64,000 nt of DNA from Shewanella ulleungensis. GTDB lineage: Bacteria; Pseudomonadota; Gammaproteobacteria; Enterobacterales; Shewanellaceae. A program made the position numbers and the translations under genes. This document shows, one piece after another, positions 1 to 8,244 of this stretch; within the stretch, counting starts at the first letter, position 1; each line of letters begins with the position of its first letter. The notes under the pieces are model-generated. The model saw only the letters and a program-made list of their open reading frames with translations, searched no databases and was not told where the DNA came from. The stretch lies in the NCBI RefSeq assembly GCF_014648315.1, contig NZ_BMQW01000001.1, forward strand, positions 558,001 through 622,000, written 5' to 3'.

Positions 1-31
1 CCCCTCTTCTCGTCGTCACAACTCTCACGTC

Positions 32-58
32 ATCCCGGTAATGCTTTTGAGCCGGGAT
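32..58. repeat. Short palindromic repeat unit
   Basis: ATCCCGG at 32-38 pairs with CCGGGAT at 52-58 across a 13-base loop, inside a CGTCATCCCGG...CCGGGATCCGGG context. This wording is typical of small dispersed palindromic repeats in proteobacterial intergenic DNA. The window shows only one clear copy, so the repeat family is inferred. Confidence 0.45.
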
Positions 59-331
59 CCGGGTATTATTTTTGTATTGTACTTTATGGCCTGCGGCCAC
101 TAACGTCGTGGCGCTTCGCCCACAGCCTAAAGTCAGAGTTGAATTTAGGCATTTCTAAAGTTTTTAACCTATCTCATTATTTATATTCATTCTTTTATGG
201 GGACTCGTCAGACTCTGACCGACTAAATTCTGACTAATTTTTCACAGACAGTGCGCTGGCTGAAACTCTATCAACAGGCTTACCATGGCATTTACTCACC
301 GACACGCGCAAGTATGTCCCTATAAGCTCTG

Positions 332-359
332 CCGACCCGTCCATGGGTCGGACGGTTTT
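332..359 (+). terminator. Hairpin with short T-tract
   Basis: Two mutually exclusive stems are visible: CCGACCC (332-338) with GGGTCGG (345-351), and CCGTCC (337-342) with GGACGG (350-355). The second is followed by TTTTATTT, which suits a rho-independent terminator on the plus strand. No plus-strand gene precedes it in the window, so it may terminate a gene remnant or belong to a small repeat element. Confidence 0.4.
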
Positions 360-549
360 ATTTAATAAAAGTTTACCCTGACCCGACTAAATTTTGACCC
401 AACAAAAAATTTAAATTTATAACCATTCCAAATCATGGCTGCTGACTCATTTATGGACAAAAGCTTGTTAGAGTTAAAGCACTGGAAGTGATAATTGCCA
501 TTAGGGAAAGTATGGCAATCTAATATATAGTGATGTATCAAACATCGGT

Positions 550-2625
550 TCAACTTTGCTGCCACTCCTTAACAATTGCATCCCAATCAGCATTTCGCTC
601 AACAGCATTCCCGTCTTCATCTTTTCTTGTCCAGACATCCCAGAAGTCAGGATCGTCTGAATGAGGTTGCTGCTCTTTTGTTAAACTCTTCATTTTAACC
701 AAAACAGGAAGCTCTGATGCCCACCCCATAAGTATTGCATGTTGAGATGGCAGAGAAGGCAATTCACGAAGCAGTCCGCGCAAATTATCTGGTACCATTT
801 TATGCACTTGATCTTGATCTCTATCGTTACTAATTCGATGCAGAAGAAATGTATTACATTGAGATAAAACTGTAGGTGATAGCTCCGAAGGTCGTTGAGA
901 AGAAATAACCATACCAAGACCGAATTTCCTTCCTTCACGTGCAATCTTCTCAAATACTTGGCAACAAACAGCTGCTACATCCTGATTTTCAGAGTCATCA
1001 CGATATCGTTTAATGAACGTATGCGCCTCTTCAGCTACGAGTACAGTTGGTAGGGTTTGATTATTTAGCCGCCTATAACGTTGCAATGATTCAAAGATGA
1101 TTCTTGAAATAACAGCAGTTACAAGGTGAGTAATTTCATTTGGTACTAGAGAAAGATCTATAATTGAAACACAACTATCATCCTCACCTGCTCCATCCTT
1201 ACCTATATAATTTTCTAACCACCCAGCTAAATCAACTCTCTGTTCTGCATCATTGGTGATAGGTTTCATTCTTGTATCAGAGAGCATGGTGCGTATTCGA
1301 GCAACTAAATACTCTACATACTGCTCACTACCATTTTCTTGAGCTAAAGCCTCTAAATAAGCAACAAGGTTATTGCCTTCAAATGGCAGTGGAATATCTT
1401 CGCTTTTCGGTAACAATGAATTTTCGTTACCGCCAAAGGCTATATAACAAGAGTTTATTGAATTGATTAAATCTTCAACTTCACTAACATCAGACTGTAT
1501 TGTAGGGTATTTTATTTGATCCGTTGGTGTTCGACTAACTACGTAGTTAGTCATTTTTAAAATAGGCTGATTTAATCCAGTATCAAGCGTTTTATCACGG
1601 TAGTATTCTAAACTTACTTTCCACTTTATTATCGACTCCAAAAAACCTTTTGCAGGTCCATATTGACCAAAAGGTTTCCCTGCACTTTTATCATGTTTTA
1701 AAGTTACTAAGACATTACCTAAAAATCGTTTTATCTCAATATTTGAATCTGTTTCAAGTTTAAAGTCTTCATTTCGCATTGCTCTCAAAGAGCGCTTTAG
1801 TAAAGGTAATTGTGCTTTAGGGCTCGCTTGTGTGAAGGACGCCCACTCAGCACTATTCCAAAACCACGAAGGTACTTGTAGTTGGTTTTCACCTTCATTA
1901 GCTTCAACTTTAAAAACACGACCTTTGAATTTAGTATCTGGACCTAAAGCACGGGTGTATTCACCATTTGGATCAAGCACAATAAACCGAGCATTTGGTC
2001 TGGCTTCCGATTCCATAGCTGCTTCTAACGACCATTGAATGAGACCTGCCACTGAACAAGATTTTCCACTACCGGTATTCCCTAGTACAGCAATATGTCG
2101 CCCAAATAATCGATCAGGATCTACAGCAACATTAGCGTTATTTGCAAGCGGACTTTGCCCTATGATAACTCTACGATTATTACCAGATTCAACAATAGAT
2201 CTAAGCTGTAAATCTGTTGGTAGCAAAATAGCAGAACCAATTGAAGGAAATGATTCTGAACCTCGTTGAAACCTAAAGGAATCATCACCTTTTTTTGAAA
2301 CTCGCTTGAGAGTTCCGACTGGATTTAAACTGATTTTTTTCTGTGGAAAAGGTAAATTAACTAAACCAAAATCCTGGATATCCCTTTGCTTGGGGTAAGG
2401 TGAGCGCTCAACGGCAAGCCACTCAATTTGTCCAACCAAATAACCATTATCACAAGACACTAAAACATAACTGTTTACTCTAGGGAAGTTTCTTGGCGTT
2501 CCTGCATTTAGGGCTACAGAATCAGGCGAATCGATATCAAGGACGGCTCTGATTTCATTTGGAGAAACAAAATCTACTGTACCTACTCTTAATTGTTCTC
2601 CCTGCTCAATGGGTAATGAACTCAT
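550..2625 (-). CDS. HerA-family ATPase of a SIR2-HerA defence operon
   Basis: This 691-residue protein belongs to the HerA/FtsK superfamily of hexameric DNA-translocating ATPases (DUF87). An N-terminal HAS-barrel-like region (about 1-130) precedes the ATPase core. The Walker A motif GNTGSGKS is at residues 182-189, and a Walker B-type segment VLVAEEAHTF lies in the C-terminal half, followed by a sensor region with SSQRPSEL. The start codon overlaps the stop of the upstream SIR2 gene by four bases (TCAT at 2622-2625 on the plus strand), so the two are translationally coupled. In characterised SIR2-HerA systems the ATPase assembles with the SIR2 NADase or nuclease and restricts phage; that role is transferred from the family. 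A chromosomal recombination HerA would normally pair with NurA, which is absent here. Confidence 0.9.
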   Translation of the reverse strand: MSSLPIEQGEQLRVGTVDFVSPNEIRAVLDIDSPDSVALNAGTPRNFPRVNSYVLVSCDNGYLVGQIEWLAVERSPYPKQRDIQDFGLVNLPFPQKKISLNPVGTLKRVSKKGDDSFRFQRGSESFPSIGSAILLPTDLQLRSIVESGNNRRVIIGQSPLANNANVAVDPDRLFGRHIAVLGNTGSGKSCSVAGLIQWSLEAAMESEARPNARFIVLDPNGEYTRALGPDTKFKGRVFKVEANEGENQLQVPSWFWNSAEWASFTQASPKAQLPLLKRSLRAMRNEDFKLETDSNIEIKRFLGNVLVTLKHDKSAGKPFGQYGPAKGFLESIIKWKVSLEYYRDKTLDTGLNQPILKMTNYVVSRTPTDQIKYPTIQSDVSEVEDLINSINSCYIAFGGNENSLLPKSEDIPLPFEGNNLVAYLEALAQENGSEQYVEYLVARIRTMLSDTRMKPITNDAEQRVDLAGWLENYIGKDGAGEDDSCVSIIDLSLVPNEITHLVTAVISRIIFESLQRYRRLNNQTLPTVLVAEEAHTFIKRYRDDSENQDVAAVCCQVFEKIAREGRKFGLGMVISSQRPSELSPTVLSQCNTFLLHRISNDRDQDQVHKMVPDNLRGLLRELPSLPSQHAILMGWASELPVLVKMKSLTKEQQPHSDDPDFWDVWTRKDEDGNAVERNADWDAIVKEWQQS

Positions 2626-4046
2626 TCTTCACCGCCCATTTTGGCTTGAATTGCTGTGGGATATAAACCTCTCGATTTCAAAAGTTCAGCCATACGAATA
2701 GAGCTACGATCTATTGCAGCCTTTGGAAGGTAGTAATCAACTAATGTTTTTAGATCTCCAAAATGATCACCAAGTAATAAAGATATTTGAGCCTGACGCC
2801 CACTATCTTTTATAAAACTCATGATTCTTCCGAGTGGATCACCATAAGCAATAATAACAATATGTGTTGAGGGTATTGTTAGCATATCAGTAATAACTCG
2901 ATTTATATGTTCATCACCAAAACTATAGCCATAAGTTACAAGGGTGCTATTTGGGCGGCATGTTGCTGATGCTAAATCTCTAAACAACTCGACATAGGGG
3001 TATTCTGATGTTTCACGATCTTTGACTGAATTTGGATAAATCATCAACTGTTGGTAGTTAGCTGTACCAGCACCTTCAACTTGTAAAAATGGCTCGACAG
3101 AAGCCGCTCCAAAAGGTAGCCCAAAACGCCTTATAGCCCCCTCGTTTGCATACCAGTCTAATGAACCGTGAAGTTTAGTAAAACGAGCTACACCTTCTAA
3201 ATATCTAGGTTCACCACGTATACCCGGTGGGTTGTAATGATAATCAACCTCTAATCGTGATGATCTAAAGATTGGCGCAATACTTCCGACAAACCGATCA
3301 ACTAATCTAAGGCCTGCTAATTCAGCACCAGTTTCAATTATCCGATCATAATTAGTTGTGAATATATGTAACCTATCTCGTGTCGCAGTTCTGCTTGAAA
3401 AACTCATTAGGAAATTAACTAAGTAATTAAATGTTTCCGTTTTTTGCTTATTTTCTGCATCTCGGATTGATTTTTCTCCGTTGCTAACCGATTCAGCAAA
3501 CAACTGTAAACATCGTGAAAGCTCTTCTCTTAACAGGTTTAACTCACTCGGGAAATATCTATATGGCGGATTTGGCGCTGGCGGAGGAGGAATTGGGGTA
3601 GGATTTAACGCTATAAGAATTTCCAACCCTTTGATTAATTCATTAATCGAACGAATTTGGTCTTCAATATTCCCCTTATTTCTGCCAGCAGCCTTTGCTG
3701 TTTTTTCTACATAAGCATCGATTTCAAATTTACAAACCTTTAGATCGTCTATCCACCCCATGCCTTGTGGCTTTTGCCCTGTTGCCGACTCTTGTATCGC
3801 AGAACTAAGTCCTGCACCGATAAGTAAATTAAGGTGCTCTGACTGAAAGAGTGCAGTTAGCCAAGGCTCTATTCTTGAGCGTAAAAAGTCTGGAGTAATT
3901 TCATTGTCAGTTTTGGCCCAGACACAGTCGCCCACGACTTTAAAAGCGTCATAGTCACCGTGTGCATCCAACTGGACTGGAGATTGGTCATCGCCTAACT
4001 TAAGATATTGAGACAATTTATGTACATCCTTATTGTTTGATGACAC
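2622..4046 (-). CDS. SIR2-family NADase-like defence protein
   Basis: This 474-residue protein has the SIR2 signature seen in defence systems: a nucleotide-binding LLIGAGLS segment (residues 74-81), FTTNYDRIIE containing the conserved Asn (N232), and KLHGSLDW with the likely catalytic His (H293). A GYSFGDEH segment near residue 367 is also typical of SIR2-like defence proteins. A proline-rich insert (PIPPPPAPNPP, about 151-161) sits within an insertion between the two core halves. The start is GTG at 4046; an in-frame TGA lies five codons upstream, so no longer start is possible. It is the first gene of a coupled pair with herA. Family members deplete NAD+ or cleave DNA upon phage infection. 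Which activity this one has cannot be read from sequence. Confidence 0.9.
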   Translation of the reverse strand: MSSNNKDVHKLSQYLKLGDDQSPVQLDAHGDYDAFKVVGDCVWAKTDNEITPDFLRSRIEPWLTALFQSEHLNLLIGAGLSSAIQESATGQKPQGMGWIDDLKVCKFEIDAYVEKTAKAAGRNKGNIEDQIRSINELIKGLEILIALNPTPIPPPPAPNPPYRYFPSELNLLREELSRCLQLFAESVSNGEKSIRDAENKQKTETFNYLVNFLMSFSSRTATRDRLHIFTTNYDRIIETGAELAGLRLVDRFVGSIAPIFRSSRLEVDYHYNPPGIRGEPRYLEGVARFTKLHGSLDWYANEGAIRRFGLPFGAASVEPFLQVEGAGTANYQQLMIYPNSVKDRETSEYPYVELFRDLASATCRPNSTLVTYGYSFGDEHINRVITDMLTIPSTHIVIIAYGDPLGRIMSFIKDSGRQAQISLLLGDHFGDLKTLVDYYLPKAAIDRSSIRMAELLKSRGLYPTAIQAKMGGEE

Positions 4047-4371
4047 CTGAATAGCAGCTCAACAAACGGCTGCCAAAAATTAACTTTCAGTAACTATGAC
4101 ACGCTAATACATTGAAATAAAGCGACAAAGTTAAAATCACTCTTAGAAAAGTTGAATAAGTCGCTCGTAAAACTGAGCAAGTTGATGAAGAGGTATCTAC
4201 AACAAATCATTAAATCACATCAGACTGCACAATAGATTAAAAAATATATGGCTATATTCACGGTTCTTCGGTTGCCTAACGTCTCTCACTAACGCGGAAT
4301 GGGGCAGAAGTATGTTAGCCCTAACCATTGCTATGATAAATCCCACACATTACACATGACATACAGCTATT
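4047..4371. other. Intergenic region between the defence operon and the SGNH hydrolase
   Basis: No gene is supported. It must contain the promoter of the SIR2-HerA operon near 4050-4150, but I cannot single out a convincing -35/-10 pair. Near 4270-4300 there is a phrase with GCCTAAC and CTAACGC words. It is weakly reminiscent of integron-type recombination boxes but lacks properly paired outer boxes, so I make no call. Confidence 0.4.
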
Positions 4372-5166
4372 TCATTCAATAGCTGTAGATTTAATACCAC
4401 TAACTATTTGCTCAACAACCAAATTAGCCCATGCTGAATAAATGGGTGCGCCAGGGTGAAAACCATCACTGGCCATCACTTGTCGCATAAAATCTAGCAT
4501 AGTGATGTCGGGTTGCGGGTTATCTAATGGCAATTTAATTAATTTGAAATCTGTAGATTGGTCGACTTGTTGATTTAACTTAATAAGTAATTGCTGTAAC
4601 TGGCGATTAAATTGATTAGCGCGCTGACCTAAACTCCAACGCAGTGGATGAGGCAATGCAGGAAATAACCCCAAAGGCGGTAACGCCGTGACCAATATCA
4701 ATTTGGGTGTGTATCGCTTTGTAATCAGATCAAATAATGCTTTTTGTTGCAGCAACCACTTGTCGCAACTGATCGATGAGGTAATGTCATTCACCCCTAA
4801 TGATGTCACGATGACATCATAATGCGTTTGCCCGAGTATGGGATGTGCATTATCAATCTGCTCTTGTAAGGCTTGTAAAGTGGTCGATGTAGTCGAGCCT
4901 GTTTTAGCAAACAAGCCATAACTAAACTCGAGTTGAGGACTTAACTGCTCAATAACCTGCCCTAATAATGCATGCTGTTGAAATGCCACTCCAACGCCAG
5001 CCGCCGCTGAGTCACCTAAAATTAATAAGCTCAGAGTAGGATTAACGCCAGTTTGCCCTACTCGTTCGCCTTCAGGTTCAGGCAGCCTTGGCGTAGTACG
5101 ACGAACATTAAGCCCCTGAAACACCAACAACGGGGCTAAAATGAGTGACAATCCCTGATACAACAT
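4372..5166 (-). CDS. SGNH/GDSL-type hydrolase, membrane-anchored or secreted
   Basis: This 264-residue protein is an SGNH-fold esterase or lipase. Block I is ILGDSAAAGVG with the nucleophile Ser (about residue 53), block III is SLGVND, and block V is DGFHP carrying the catalytic Asp and His. The first 20 residues (MLYQGLSLILAPLLVFQG) are hydrophobic and would act as a signal or anchor, placing the enzyme in the periplasm. AAGGA lies seven bases before the ATG. It is 28 bases downstream of the haloalkane dehalogenase and probably co-transcribed. The substrate is unknown; SGNH enzymes remove acyl or acetyl groups from lipids or sugars. Confidence 0.85.
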   Translation of the reverse strand: MLYQGLSLILAPLLVFQGLNVRRTTPRLPEPEGERVGQTGVNPTLSLLILGDSAAAGVGVAFQQHALLGQVIEQLSPQLEFSYGLFAKTGSTTSTTLQALQEQIDNAHPILGQTHYDVIVTSLGVNDITSSISCDKWLLQQKALFDLITKRYTPKLILVTALPPLGLFPALPHPLRWSLGQRANQFNRQLQQLLIKLNQQVDQSTDFKLIKLPLDNPQPDITMLDFMRQVMASDGFHPGAPIYSAWANLVVEQIVSGIKSTAIE

Positions 5167-5194
5167 TGTTTATCCTTAATATCAATATCGACTG

Positions 5195-6103
5195 TTAACG
5201 ATTATCAGCAATAAAATTCACGACAACATCCGCTAATACTTCGCCTTTATCCTCTTGTAAAAAGTGCCCTGCAGCGACGATAGTGGTGTGTTTTTGCCCT
5301 TTTGTTCCAGGAATGAGCTTTTGCATCAAGGCATCACCACCCGCAGTAATCGGGTCTGAATCACTAAAAGCGGTTAAAAACGGCTTTTGCCATTGAGATA
5401 ACACTTTCCAGGCTGCACGGTTTTTATCTGATGCCGGATCATCTGGGGTAATAGGCACAAGTAACGGAAATTGACGCGCGCCCTCTTTGTAACGTTCATC
5501 TGGAAACGGTGCATCATAAGCGGCAATAATCTCTGCAGATAGTGCTGATACACATGTGCTATTGATTAAGCCACCCGTTGGAAATATTTCAACGTCTTGT
5601 GAGAATTGACGCCATTTGGTGAAAGCTTCTCCTGGCGGATGATCACCTGTTGGCAACATGGTATTGGCTGCAACAATTCGTGCAAATCGATCACTATTTT
5701 CGGCGGCTAGGCGTAAACCAATTAAGCCTCCCCAATCTTGACAAACTAATGTTATGTCGTTGAGGTTGAGTTGTAGTAACAATGATTTTATCCAGTCAAC
5801 ATGCCGTTGATAGGTATAGTCTGAGCGTTTTGTCGGTTTGTCTGAACGGCCAAAACCGATTAAATCAGGCACGATGACCCTATGCCCTGCCTTCACTAAG
5901 ATTGGGATCATTTTACGATACAAAAAACTCCATGTTGGCTCGCCATGTAATAAAAGGATTGGCGCTGCATCTGTCGGTCCTTCGTCAACATAATGCAGTC
6001 TTAACTCACCGCCTTCTGTATCATCAACAGTCAAATAATTGGGGCTGAAATAGTAATGAGGTAAATGAGTAAAACAGCTATCATCGGTGCGTAAAAAATC
6101 CAT
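5195..6103 (-). CDS. Haloalkane dehalogenase-like alpha/beta hydrolase
   Basis: I place the start at 6103 rather than an upstream in-frame ATG at 6148, because AAGGAAG sits just ahead of it. The resulting 302-residue protein matches haloalkane dehalogenases of the DhlA-like subfamily. It has HGEPTW (residues 53-58, oxyanion hole), CQDWGG with nucleophile Asp123 and halide-binding Trp124, an acid in FSDSDP (D248 or D250), and catalytic His280 in AGHFLQED. Family members hydrolyse C-halogen bonds to an alcohol plus halide in the cytoplasm (EC 3.8.1.5). Natural substrates in marine bacteria may be algal halocarbons; that is inference. Epoxide hydrolases share the fold, but the Trp after the nucleophile and the HGEPTW motif favour a dehalogenase. 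Confidence 0.85.
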   Translation of the reverse strand: MDFLRTDDSCFTHLPHYYFSPNYLTVDDTEGGELRLHYVDEGPTDAAPILLLHGEPTWSFLYRKMIPILVKAGHRVIVPDLIGFGRSDKPTKRSDYTYQRHVDWIKSLLLQLNLNDITLVCQDWGGLIGLRLAAENSDRFARIVAANTMLPTGDHPPGEAFTKWRQFSQDVEIFPTGGLINSTCVSALSAEIIAAYDAPFPDERYKEGARQFPLLVPITPDDPASDKNRAAWKVLSQWQKPFLTAFSDSDPITAGGDALMQKLIPGTKGQKHTTIVAAGHFLQEDKGEVLADVVVNFIADNR

Positions 6104-6190
6104 ATTGCTTCCTTTCCATATTGTTTTCAATAATAGCGCTGACATCACATTCTACCCAGCGCCGTATAAAACACTCAATAACACTTCTTT

Positions 6191-7363
6191 TTAGCTAAGA
6201 TCTTTTATCGCCCGGCCAATACCATCCACAGTCAGTGGATACATTTTATCGTTAACCAGCTTTTGAATAATCGAAATAGAATGATGAACTTGCCAGTAGT
6301 GTTCAGGCTGTGGATTAAGCCAGGCAACTTTATTAAAATGCCCTATCAGGCGGTTCATATACTCAATGCCAGGTTTTTCATTCCAATGTTCAACACTGCC
6401 ACCCTTTGCGATAATCTCGTAAGGCCCCATGGTGGCGTCGCCAACAAAAATAACTTTGTAGTCAGATGAAAACGTCCGTAATATTTCTTCTAGGTCGATG
6501 GTTTTATCAAAGCGACGATTATTGTCTTGCCAGACTTTTTCGTATAAACAATTGTGAAAATAAAAAAAGCGTAAATGCTTAAACTCACTGTGCGCAGCTG
6601 AAAATAGCTCTTCACAAGTGTGTATGTAATCATCCATTGAGCCGCCAATATCGAAGAACATCAGCACTTTTACTGCGTTATGACGTTCAGGCTCCATATG
6701 CACATCAAGTAAGCCACCATTTTGAGCGGTAGAACGAATAGTCGTATTGATATCAAGCTTTTCACTGGCCCCAGTTCGAGCAAATTTACGTAATTTTTTT
6801 AATGCTAATTTGATATTGCGAGTGCCGAGTTCACGGTCTTGATCAAAGTTTTTAAACTCGCGTTTATCCCATACTTTAACTGCACTATTATTGCGATTTT
6901 TATCCTGGCCAACTCGAATACCTTCAGGATTGTAACCATAGGCGCCAAACGGAGATGTTCCACCCGTACCAACCCACTTATTACCGCCCGCATGACGCTT
7001 TTTTTGTTCTTCTAGGCGCTCTTTAAGCGTTTTCATTAAGGCTTCAAGACCACCAAGCGCCTTGAGTTGATCTTTTTCTTCTTGGCTTAAGTTTTTTTCA
7101 AACTCTTTACGTAGCCAATCTTCAGGTAAAATATGATCGAAAATATCAATGCTTTCTATACCGTTAAAGTATTCAGCAAAAGCATTGTCGTACTTGTCGT
7201 AATGGATCTCGTCTTTAACCATGACAATTTTGGCTAGGTTATAAAACGCTTCAACATCCGCAAACACCACCCCTTTTTTAAGCAAGGCGATTAGATCGAG
7301 TAGTTCACGTAAACTACACGGCACTTTGTGCTTTTTTAAGGTTAGGAAAAAATCAATAAACAC
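6191..7363 (-). CDS. CoxE-like VWA-domain protein
   Basis: This 390-residue protein has a charged N-terminal half and a C-terminal von Willebrand A domain, as in the CoxE family. Its MIDAS motif is FFDIGGSMD (residues 236-244), with Gly where the first Ser of DxSxS usually stands. Downstream IFVGDATMGP keeps an acidic metal-site residue. It follows the MoxR AAA+ gene by seven bases. MoxR-VWA pairs act as chaperone-like machines that insert metals or mature enzyme complexes. The adjacent upstream molybdoenzyme gene is a natural client, although that link rests on proximity alone. Confidence 0.85.
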   Translation of the reverse strand: MFIDFFLTLKKHKVPCSLRELLDLIALLKKGVVFADVEAFYNLAKIVMVKDEIHYDKYDNAFAEYFNGIESIDIFDHILPEDWLRKEFEKNLSQEEKDQLKALGGLEALMKTLKERLEEQKKRHAGGNKWVGTGGTSPFGAYGYNPEGIRVGQDKNRNNSAVKVWDKREFKNFDQDRELGTRNIKLALKKLRKFARTGASEKLDINTTIRSTAQNGGLLDVHMEPERHNAVKVLMFFDIGGSMDDYIHTCEELFSAAHSEFKHLRFFYFHNCLYEKVWQDNNRRFDKTIDLEEILRTFSSDYKVIFVGDATMGPYEIIAKGGSVEHWNEKPGIEYMNRLIGHFNKVAWLNPQPEHYWQVHHSISIIQKLVNDKMYPLTVDGIGRAIKDLS

Positions 7364-7370
7364 GGCGTTA

Positions 7371-8204
7371 CTACCTGTTTCTACGGCTCATAAAGGCCAG
7401 TTTTTCAATCAATGATACGTCTTGTTCATTTTTTAACAGTGCACCAAACAGTGGAATAATGTCCGATTGCTTATCAAGCAAGGTTTGCTGCGAAATATCA
7501 TCCGAAATTAATAACTTTAACCAATCAATTAGCTCTGATGTTGAAGGTTTTTTCTTAATACCATTTACTTCGCGTAAATCAAAAAACACGTCTAATGCCT
7601 GACTTAACAGGGCTTGCTTTACGTCAGGATGATGTACATCGATAATCTTTTCCATTTCCGCTTTGGTTGGGAATTTAATGTAATGGAAAAAACAGCGTCT
7701 TAAAAAGGCATCTGGCAGCTCTTTTTCATTATTTGAGGTAATGATAATAATTGGACGTTGCTTGGCTTTGATCACTTGTTGAGTTTCATAAACATAAAAC
7801 TCCATTTTATCGAGTTCTTGCAGTAAATCGTTTGGAAACTCAATGTCGGCTTTATCTATTTCATCAATCAGCAAAATCGGACGTTGTTGTTCTTCAAATG
7901 CCTGCCACAGCTTACCTTTAACGATATAGTTACCAATATCATGCACTTTGGCATCGCCTAATTGACTGTCGCGTAGACGCGATACAGCATCATACTCGTA
8001 AAGTCCTTGCTGAGCTTTAGTGGTTGATTTAATGTGCCATTGATACAGTTTACAATTAAGCGAACGTGCTAACTCTTCAGCTAACTGAGTTTTACCTGTA
8101 CCTGGTTCACCTTTAATTAATAACGGTTTTTCGAGTGCGATAGCTGCATTTACGGCTAAAGTAAGATCGTTAGATGCAATATAGTTTTCTGTACTTGTAA
8201 ACAT
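7371..8204 (-). CDS. MoxR-family AAA+ ATPase
   Basis: This 277-residue protein is a MoxR-type AAA+ ATPase. Walker A is GEPGTGKT (residues 32-39) and Walker B is ILLIDEIDKAD (about residue 110). TSNNEKELPDAFLRRC provides the sensor and arginine-finger region. It lies 40 bases downstream of a molybdopterin oxidoreductase and seven bases upstream of the VWA partner, so the three genes are probably one transcript. Members of this family drive maturation of metalloenzymes, as CoxD/CoxE do for CO dehydrogenase. The client here is inferred. Confidence 0.9.
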   Translation of the reverse strand: MFTSTENYIASNDLTLAVNAAIALEKPLLIKGEPGTGKTQLAEELARSLNCKLYQWHIKSTTKAQQGLYEYDAVSRLRDSQLGDAKVHDIGNYIVKGKLWQAFEEQQRPILLIDEIDKADIEFPNDLLQELDKMEFYVYETQQVIKAKQRPIIIITSNNEKELPDAFLRRCFFHYIKFPTKAEMEKIIDVHHPDVKQALLSQALDVFFDLREVNGIKKKPSTSELIDWLKLLISDDISQQTLLDKQSDIIPLFGALLKNEQDVSLIEKLAFMSRRNR

Positions 8205-8244
8205 GGTTAACCTTTTATTTTGTTTGTTTTTTAGTGGGTAAAGC

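Larger units (their letters stand above)
1..549. other. Repeat-rich intergenic stretch without a convincing gene
   Basis: No open reading frame here looks real; a 67-codon minus-strand frame that begins inside the herA 3' end has no recognisable features. The stretch instead holds a short palindromic repeat (32-58), GC-rich palindromic words around 88-135, and two degenerate copies of a phrase of the type GACYGACTAAATTYTGAC (about 218-235 and 380-397) that flank a hairpin at 332-359. Such repeated CTGAC-type phrases around a hairpin resemble the non-coding tails left by small repeat-associated elements. That origin is inference only. Confidence 0.5.

Noticed and set aside
362..565. 67-codon minus-strand frame after herA
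   Set aside because: It overlaps the herA 3' end in another frame, has no ribosome site and no recognisable domain.
4265..4335. attC-like recombination site beside the SIR2-HerA operon
   Set aside because: GCCTAAC and GTTAG words are present, but no complementary outer boxes are found at the right spacing and no integrase gene is seen.
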